The notes under the pieces were generated by a model. The model was not told where the DNA came from. It saw only the letters and a program-made list of their open reading frames with translations, and did not search any database. Source: a virus. Taken from it: 27,287 bases of DNA. Positions 23,136 to 27,287 of the stretch are shown here, in pieces. The translations under genes were made by a program, and so were the position numbers. The stretch lies in IMG/VR virus record IMGVR_UViG_3300008266_012933, positions 1-27,287 of that record. One strand, 5' to 3'. Numbering within the stretch: position 1 is the stretch's first letter; each line of letters starts with the position of its first letter.

Positions 23136-24128
23136 TTAATTTTCGTTAAATATAAAAAAAGGTTCAATAGCAGCTGCTATTTTTCTTCCGGTTGCCCCTG
23201 ATCTTTGTATTTTATTTATTTCTTGGGTTATTTGGGCTATTTTAACTGAATGATCTATTGGTTGGGGTTCGGGTTCTAGGGTTGGTTCTGGTTCTATAGG
23301 TTTAGGTTCGCTGTAGATATTAAATTTTGGTTTTAAATTGTTAAATGCTTGATTTGTTGCAATCACTAATACAATAGCTAAAGGATCAAAAACAAATATG
23401 ATCAGTAATATAAACCAATTTGCTACATCTTTTACATCACTTCCTGTAAGCTCACTTACATATTTTACAGCACCTAGTTCGTTTCCAAGTTCAGTTTCAG
23501 ACTCCATGTTTAAAACTTGAACATCTAAATTTATTATACTATCATTTAAAGCATCTATTTTTGAAGAAATAGTATCTCTTCTAATTTGTGCCTCTTTTAA
23601 TTGTAATTCAAATGCTTTTCTATTACCTGTATTTGCTTTGGTTGTAACTTGTCCTGTTTTTCTATCTACTGATTGAGTTGTTGTATTTGTAGATAAAGCG
23701 TTTCGCAACTGGGATATGTCTTTGTCTAAGGTAGATTTTTCTGCGGTTAGCTCTGTTTTAATATCATCGAACCGTTTCTTTTTAACCTCAACATTTGCAA
23801 TCTGTTTATCGCTAATGTTCATTTTAGCAATGTTTTCTTGAAACCCTGTTGTTAACAAACCATAAATACCTAACGAGGTTATAAATGATAAAATAACAAG
23901 TGCTGTTGTTAAATAAATTTTTAACCCAGTGTATGTTTTTTTCCACTGATCATGTAGGTAAGTTGCTATTGCTATTTTAGATATCTCTAAAAACGAGCCC
24001 ATTACCATAACAGGTATGGCTACACTAGCAAATAAAACAGATAATCCTAAAACACTGTAATAAGCAGCAGTTGCCGATAAACCTACTGCACAAAATAATA
24101 AAAAATAAGATAAAAATTTTTCTTTCAT
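23136..24128 (-). CDS. Membrane protein with large coiled coil
   Basis: 330 aa. The first about 100 residues hold three or four hydrophobic helices (LSYFLLFCAVGLSATAAYYS, AIPVMVMGSFLEISKIAIAT, LTTALVILSFITSLGIYGLL). A coiled coil of about 120 residues with long heptad-like Lys/Glu/Asp/Leu stretches follows, then another hydrophobic helix (WFILLIIFVFDPLAIVLVIAT, about 245-265) and an EPEP-rich C-terminal tail. The layout resembles a membrane protein family seen in marine T4-like phages, function unknown. A terminator lies directly upstream of the start, so it begins a transcript. Confidence 0.75.
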   Translation of the reverse strand: MKEKFLSYFLLFCAVGLSATAAYYSVLGLSVLFASVAIPVMVMGSFLEISKIAIATYLHDQWKKTYTGLKIYLTTALVILSFITSLGIYGLLTTGFQENIAKMNISDKQIANVEVKKKRFDDIKTELTAEKSTLDKDISQLRNALSTNTTTQSVDRKTGQVTTKANTGNRKAFELQLKEAQIRRDTISSKIDALNDSIINLDVQVLNMESETELGNELGAVKYVSELTGSDVKDVANWFILLIIFVFDPLAIVLVIATNQAFNNLKPKFNIYSEPKPIEPEPTLEPEPQPIDHSVKIAQITQEINKIQRSGATGRKIAAAIEPFFIFNEN

Positions 24129-24141
24129 AGTACTTAAAATA

Positions 24142-24170
24142 TAAAAAGCCTGGAAATGATTTCCAAGCTT
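24142..24170 (-). terminator. Intrinsic terminator
   Basis: Minus strand AAGCTTGGAAA, TCA loop, TTTCCAGGCTT (24146-24170; 11 pairs with one G-T), then TTTTTA. Same AAGCTTG family as those at 4531 and 12592. It ends the lysis and small basic gene transcript. Confidence 0.88.
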
Positions 24171-24193
24171 TTCTATTAGATAGTTAGGTTTAT

Positions 24194-24334
24194 TTATCGT
24201 CCTTGTCCTCTATAGGCTTTATTATAATTTTTAGAATTTTTAGATCTAGAAATTTTAGTTTTAGCATGCACACCAGGCCTTGAAACTTTAACGTCTTTTT
24301 TTGTTTTAAGAGCTTGTTCTTTAATCTTTGCCAT
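24194..24334 (-). CDS. Small basic protein, 46 aa
   Basis: It starts MAKIKEQALKTKKDVKVSRP and ends with a Ser/Lys/Asn-rich run and RGQGR. Extremely basic. The core VSRPGVHAKTK with the final YRGQGR resembles a small conserved protein I associate with T4-like phages of marine hosts; function unknown, probably nucleic-acid binding. The start lies 6 bp after the endolysin stop, and a terminator follows. Confidence 0.65.
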   Translation of the reverse strand: MAKIKEQALKTKKDVKVSRPGVHAKTKISRSKNSKNYNKAYRGQGR

Positions 24335-24340
24335 GACTTG

Positions 24341-25135
24341 TTATTTAATATCAGCTGACTCAATTAATGTGTATGTGAATTTGTTTCCGTTTGTTGCTTT
24401 CGCTTTACGACAAATCGCCATAAATTCTTCAAAATCTGCAGAACGTTTAAACACTTGACATCCTTCTGACCAGTTTTCAACATATGTCGAGTCTGCACCA
24501 GCTTTATGTATGTTGATACCAAATACACCTTCTTGAATTGACTTTTCATCGTATATCATGTCTTTATTTGGATCACGGAATACTTTAACTGGTTTATTTT
24601 GACCTAATGCTTCGTATTTTCCAGCATGTAAACGCATAATGTGAGAATCAATATATTGTCCTTCTACTAGGCGTGCAACACCAGCTTTGTTTCCGTACTG
24701 CATTACACCTTTTGTTCCAGGATCTGTAGTAGCAGGCCAGCAATGGAATTTCTTTTCGCCTCCAACTGTATAGGATAATGTAATGTGATCATCAAATACA
24801 TTTGTTACTTTTTGTCCAGTAGTTGAATTACGAACTCCAATTATGTTTAATACATAATCACCACCTTCAAACCATTTATATCCTTTAGTTTTTACTGCAG
24901 TTTCAACTTGTTCTTTAGTGTATTTAGTAGCTGCTGCAGGTTTAGCTGCTGTTACAATACCCATTTTAGATAATATTGCTTCTGTAACTATACCATCTGC
25001 TGTTAAACCATTTTTAGTTTGCCATGCTTTAACTGCTTCTTCTGTTTTAGGGCCAAAATTCCCTACTTGTTCTACACCTAAAACTGCTTGAACTTTTTTA
25101 ACTGTTTCGTTGTTGTCTCCTCTTTTTAGTACCAT
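24341..25135 (-). CDS. Endolysin-like protein: PG-binding plus YkuD-like domain
   Basis: 264 aa. An N-terminal peptidoglycan-binding domain (PG_binding_1, about residues 3-58: RGDNNETVKKVQAVLG, GNFGPKTEEAVKAWQ), an Ala/Pro/Thr linker, then a catalytic-looking domain with GVFGINIHKAGADS (H210) and WSEGCQVF (S223, C226). A His followed by S-x-G-C is the YkuD/L,D-transpeptidase active-site layout. Related phage endolysins use a WS-x-GCQV motif. It likely cleaves or edits cell-wall peptide links. There is no signal peptide, so export must come from a holin; two holin-like genes sit immediately upstream. Confidence 0.85.
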   Translation of the reverse strand: MVLKRGDNNETVKKVQAVLGVEQVGNFGPKTEEAVKAWQTKNGLTADGIVTEAILSKMGIVTAAKPAAATKYTKEQVETAVKTKGYKWFEGGDYVLNIIGVRNSTTGQKVTNVFDDHITLSYTVGGEKKFHCWPATTDPGTKGVMQYGNKAGVARLVEGQYIDSHIMRLHAGKYEALGQNKPVKVFRDPNKDMIYDEKSIQEGVFGINIHKAGADSTYVENWSEGCQVFKRSADFEEFMAICRKAKATNGNKFTYTLIESADIK

Positions 25136-25137
25136 GA

Positions 25138-25434
25138 TTATCCTAATTCTTCTTCGTTAGTAACTTCTTCTTTTTTTTCTTCTTCTTTTTTTTCTTCTAC
25201 TTGTTTTTTCAATTTAAAAATTCTTCCAGCTGTTGTAATACCAAAAGCACCTAAAGTAAGAATCATAAATCCATCAAAAATGAATTCTTGAATAACTAAT
25301 TCTTTACTCCAAATACCAGTTGCTACATCAACTAGTAATACGAATACCATTGCAAAAAACGATATTACTCCTACAAATGCTTGTTCGTTGATATGATTAT
25401 CATCCGAAATCAATTCTCTAAAAAATTTTCTCAT
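25138..25434 (-). CDS. Holin-like membrane protein
   Basis: 98 aa. Two transmembrane helices (about 19-45, FVGVISFFAMVFVLLVDVAT; about 53-75, GFMILTLGAFGITTAGRIF) and a Lys/Glu-rich C-terminal tail (EKKEEEKKEE), the layout of class II holins. Immediately upstream of the endolysin gene (2 bp apart). Function is inferred from layout and context. Confidence 0.7.
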   Translation of the reverse strand: MRKFFRELISDDNHINEQAFVGVISFFAMVFVLLVDVATGIWSKELVIQEFIFDGFMILTLGAFGITTAGRIFKLKKQVEEKKEEEKKEEVTNEEELG

Positions 25435-25443
25435 AATAATTTA

Positions 25444-25767
25444 TTATTTTATTTCTACATCATCGTTATTATTAGATTGGTTACTTGCAAATTGATAACC
25501 AAACACAACAAGAACAATATTTTTAATTAAATCAAATAAGTCATGCCTCATTTCATCATTCATAAGTTTAACATCCCAACTTATTAGCATATCAACTATA
25601 AAAACACCAAGTAAAGCAGCAAGAATAAGAGCAACATATCTAGTTAACCACTCTCTTTTTTTTAAATATTTAGGAATTTGACTATTGACATACCATACAA
25701 TCCCAGCAATAGTAGCTATAGAAATTAATATACCAACAACCATCATTATCCCACCACTTCCGTACAT
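25444..25767 (-). CDS. Second holin-like small membrane protein
   Basis: 107 aa. Three hydrophobic segments (about 6-26, 44-64, 84-98) with charged loops, and an Asn/Asp tail. It starts the lysis transcript: the exact promoter-like 16-mer lies 11 nt upstream of its ATG. Could be a holin, an antiholin or a lysis regulator. Family not recognised. Confidence 0.65.
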   Translation of the reverse strand: MYGSGGIMMVVGILISIATIAGIVWYVNSQIPKYLKKREWLTRYVALILAALLGVFIVDMLISWDVKLMNDEMRHDLFDLIKNIVLVVFGYQFASNQSNNNDDVEIK

Positions 25768-25778
25768 GACACGTTTTA

Positions 25779-25794
25779 TTTATTATACATATTA
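25779..25794 (-). promoter_or_regulatory. Late-promoter-like 16-mer ahead of the lysis cassette
   Basis: TAATATGTATAATAAA on the minus strand, an exact copy of that ahead of three tagged genes. It is 18 bp after the PAS-protein stop and here overlaps no coding region, the best evidence that the motif is regulatory rather than coding. Confidence 0.72.
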
Positions 25795-25812
25795 AAAAAT
25801 TTTAATAATTTA

Positions 25813-26918
25813 TTATTTTTTAGTTTCTTGTGTTGCATATTTAATTCCCATAATCGTTCCAACTATTGAAAATGCATTAGTTAACAATACACTGAACATA
25901 TTACTCCAAGTTGATCCAATGATTTGAGTGTCTTGTCCTGTCATAATAGCAGCCCAGTATAATACTGTAGTTACAGCTCCTACTCCAACTATAACAGCTA
26001 ATGCAACCCTAACAATTATTTTTATTAACTCACCTTGACTTTTTTTCATTATTACATCTAAATCATTCAAAGCTGCATTTTTTTCTATCTCTATTGAGTT
26101 TTTAAGTTTTTCAGAGTTATCTAGCTCTATTTGTAAATTTTTAGTAAGATCATCTATTTTTTTCTTGTTGTTTACGGCATCGGTAATATCAGTTGCAATT
26201 TTAACTACATCGGTAATATTGCCTTTACTATCCATTACAGGGTTATAAGATGCTTGTAAGTAACAGTAGATCCATCTACTTTTCTCCTTTCAAATATTCC
26301 ATCAAAGTACTTACCTTTTCTTAAACTTTCCCAAAACTTAGCATACTCATCAGATTTTGAATACTCGTAGCTAACAAAAACACTGTGGTGTTTTCCAATG
26401 ACTTTATCTTTTTCATTGGCTTTGTACCCCATAGTTTCTAAAAATATAGAATTTACATCTGTTATAAACCCATCAATATTAAAACTTATAAGAGCTGTAC
26501 TTCTATCGATTGCTTCTATTTGTTTTTTGCTTTTAATAATTGTAGTAATGTCAGTAGCAACTTTCATTATTTTAGTTATTTTACCACTTTCATCAAAAAT
26601 AGGATTATATGTAGCTTGCAAATTAATTAGACTTCCATCTTTTCTTCTTCTCTCAAATTCTCCAGTATAGTACTTTCCACTTCTTAAGATGTCCCAAAAT
26701 TTTTCATATTCAAGTGATCTTGAATAATCTTCACATACAAAAATACTGTGATGTTTACCAATAAGGTCTTCATGGTTACCTATCCCATACCCCATTGCTT
26801 CTAAAAAGATATCATTAACCCCTAATATAATACCATTAAGGTCAAAGTAAATAAGAGCATTACTTCTATTAATGGCTTCTATCCGACTTAATAGTTCTTC
26901 TTTTGGTAGATTTTTCAT
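25813..26918 (-). pseudogene. Tandem-PAS membrane protein split by a 1-nt frameshift
   Basis: The first frame (26918 down to 26235) encodes two PAS domains of the type in chemoreceptors such as Aer/BdlA: GKHHSIFVCEDYSRS, FERRRKDGSLINLQATYNP, KVATDIT; then a second GKHHSVFVSYEYSKS, FERRKVDGSTV. Here it runs into TYKHLITL and stop. A second frame, from about 26256, continues with LQASYNPVMDSKGNITD, KIATDIT, a coiled coil and two membrane helices (about residues 72-93 and 106-128 of that part). Restoring one nucleotide near 26256 gives one protein of about 365 aa. It lies directly upstream of the holin and endolysin genes. Sensing by PAS plus a membrane domain beside lysis genes is notable. A real loss, a sequencing slip or a programmed shift are all possible. 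Confidence 0.8.
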
Positions 26919-26990
26919 TGTTTGAATTAAATTTAAAAAGTTAACAAAAACAATTTAAAAAACTACTTACAGTTATACATATGAAATTAT

Positions 26991-27287
26991 CTACCCCTCA
27001 CAAGCAACACAGTTATCATCTCGAGAAATATTATCACCACGTAAAATTGATTCTGAACGCATGTAATACAAAGTTTTAATACCTTCTTTCCAAGCTAGTT
27101 TATGCACATCACTAATGTATTTTGGTGAATCCGAAGGATCAAATGTTAAGTTAAGTGAAATTGCTTGGTCAACGTATTTTTGTCTAATTCCGTTTTGGCG
27201 AACTACTTCGTATGGGTTAATTTCTTTAAATGTTAAGAAAATTTCTTTTTCCTCGTCAGTTAAAATATAGTCAGGTAATCCCATTAC
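26991..27287 (-). CDS. nrdA: Ribonucleotide reductase large subunit, C-terminal part
   Basis: The frame continues to the right edge (an ATG at 27284 is internal; V precedes it), so the N-terminus is outside. The last about 98 residues match class I NrdA: SLNLTFDPSDSPKYISDVHK, LAWKEGIKTLYYMRSESILR and a C-terminal CVACEG with the redox cysteine pair that passes electrons to the active site. It makes dNDPs from NDPs. It is followed by a 72-bp gap and the PAS protein gene. Confidence 0.92.
   Translation of the reverse strand, partial: VMGLPDYILTDEEKEIFLTFKEINPYEVVRQNGIRQKYVDQAISLNLTFDPSDSPKYISDVHKLAWKEGIKTLYYMRSESILRGDNISRDDNCVACEG

Overview
The window reads as part of a T4-like tailed-phage (myovirus-type) genome. 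Every gene I can support is on the minus strand, so transcription runs from high to low coordinates. Genes are packed with 0-15 bp gaps and many ATGA, TAATG or TAATATG stop-start junctions. The DNA is AT-rich and I see no consistent Shine-Dalgarno sequence ahead of the starts, which suggests a Bacteroidota (for example flavobacterial) host. That host call is inference. T4-type replication genes are present: family-B DNA polymerase (gp43-like), sliding clamp (gp45-like), clamp loader large subunit (gp44-like) and a probable small subunit (gp62-like).

Layout in coordinate order. 1-1.3 kb: edge of a ribbon-helix-helix-like protein, a Cas4/RecB-type nuclease, a terminator and a tiny basic protein. 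1.3-5.8 kb: clamp loader genes mixed with small unknowns and candidate head-internal proteins. 5.8-8.3 kb: GroES and a broken groEL with two separate out-of-frame deletions. 8.3-13.2 kb: clamp and polymerase, interleaved with three small proteins sharing one N-terminal tag. 13.2-19.2 kb: a nucleotide/7-deazaguanine block with MazG-like pyrophosphohydrolase, phosphoribosyltransferase, FolE, thioredoxin, QueE, QueD, QueC and a DpdA-like transglycosylase. 19.2-24.1 kb: membrane-anchored lytic transglycosylase, acyl-CoA thioesterase, ThyA, small phage proteins and a coiled-coil membrane protein. 24.2-26.9 kb: lysis cassette (endolysin, two holin-like proteins) and a tandem-PAS membrane protein split by a 1-nt frameshift. 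26.9-27.3 kb: C-terminus of ribonucleotide reductase NrdA.

Three things stand out. (1) Four unrelated proteins start with the same tag (consensus LRMQMLAGIITESQYK...LNE). It ends in (I/L)-x-E sites like those cut by T4 prohead protease gp21, so it looks like a capsid-targeting sequence. All four genes, plus the first holin-like gene, follow a nearly identical 16-mer, TAATATGTATAATAAA, that looks like a late promoter. (2) FolE, QueD, QueE, QueC and DpdA together predict 7-deazaguanine-modified virion DNA, but this QueC lacks the family's zinc cysteines and this QueD lacks two zinc histidines. (3) The PAS protein has a two-helix membrane C-terminus and lies next to the lysis genes, suggesting a sensory membrane protein tied to lysis. 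GroEL and the PAS gene are the only broken reading frames seen; whether these are real or sequencing errors cannot be settled here.
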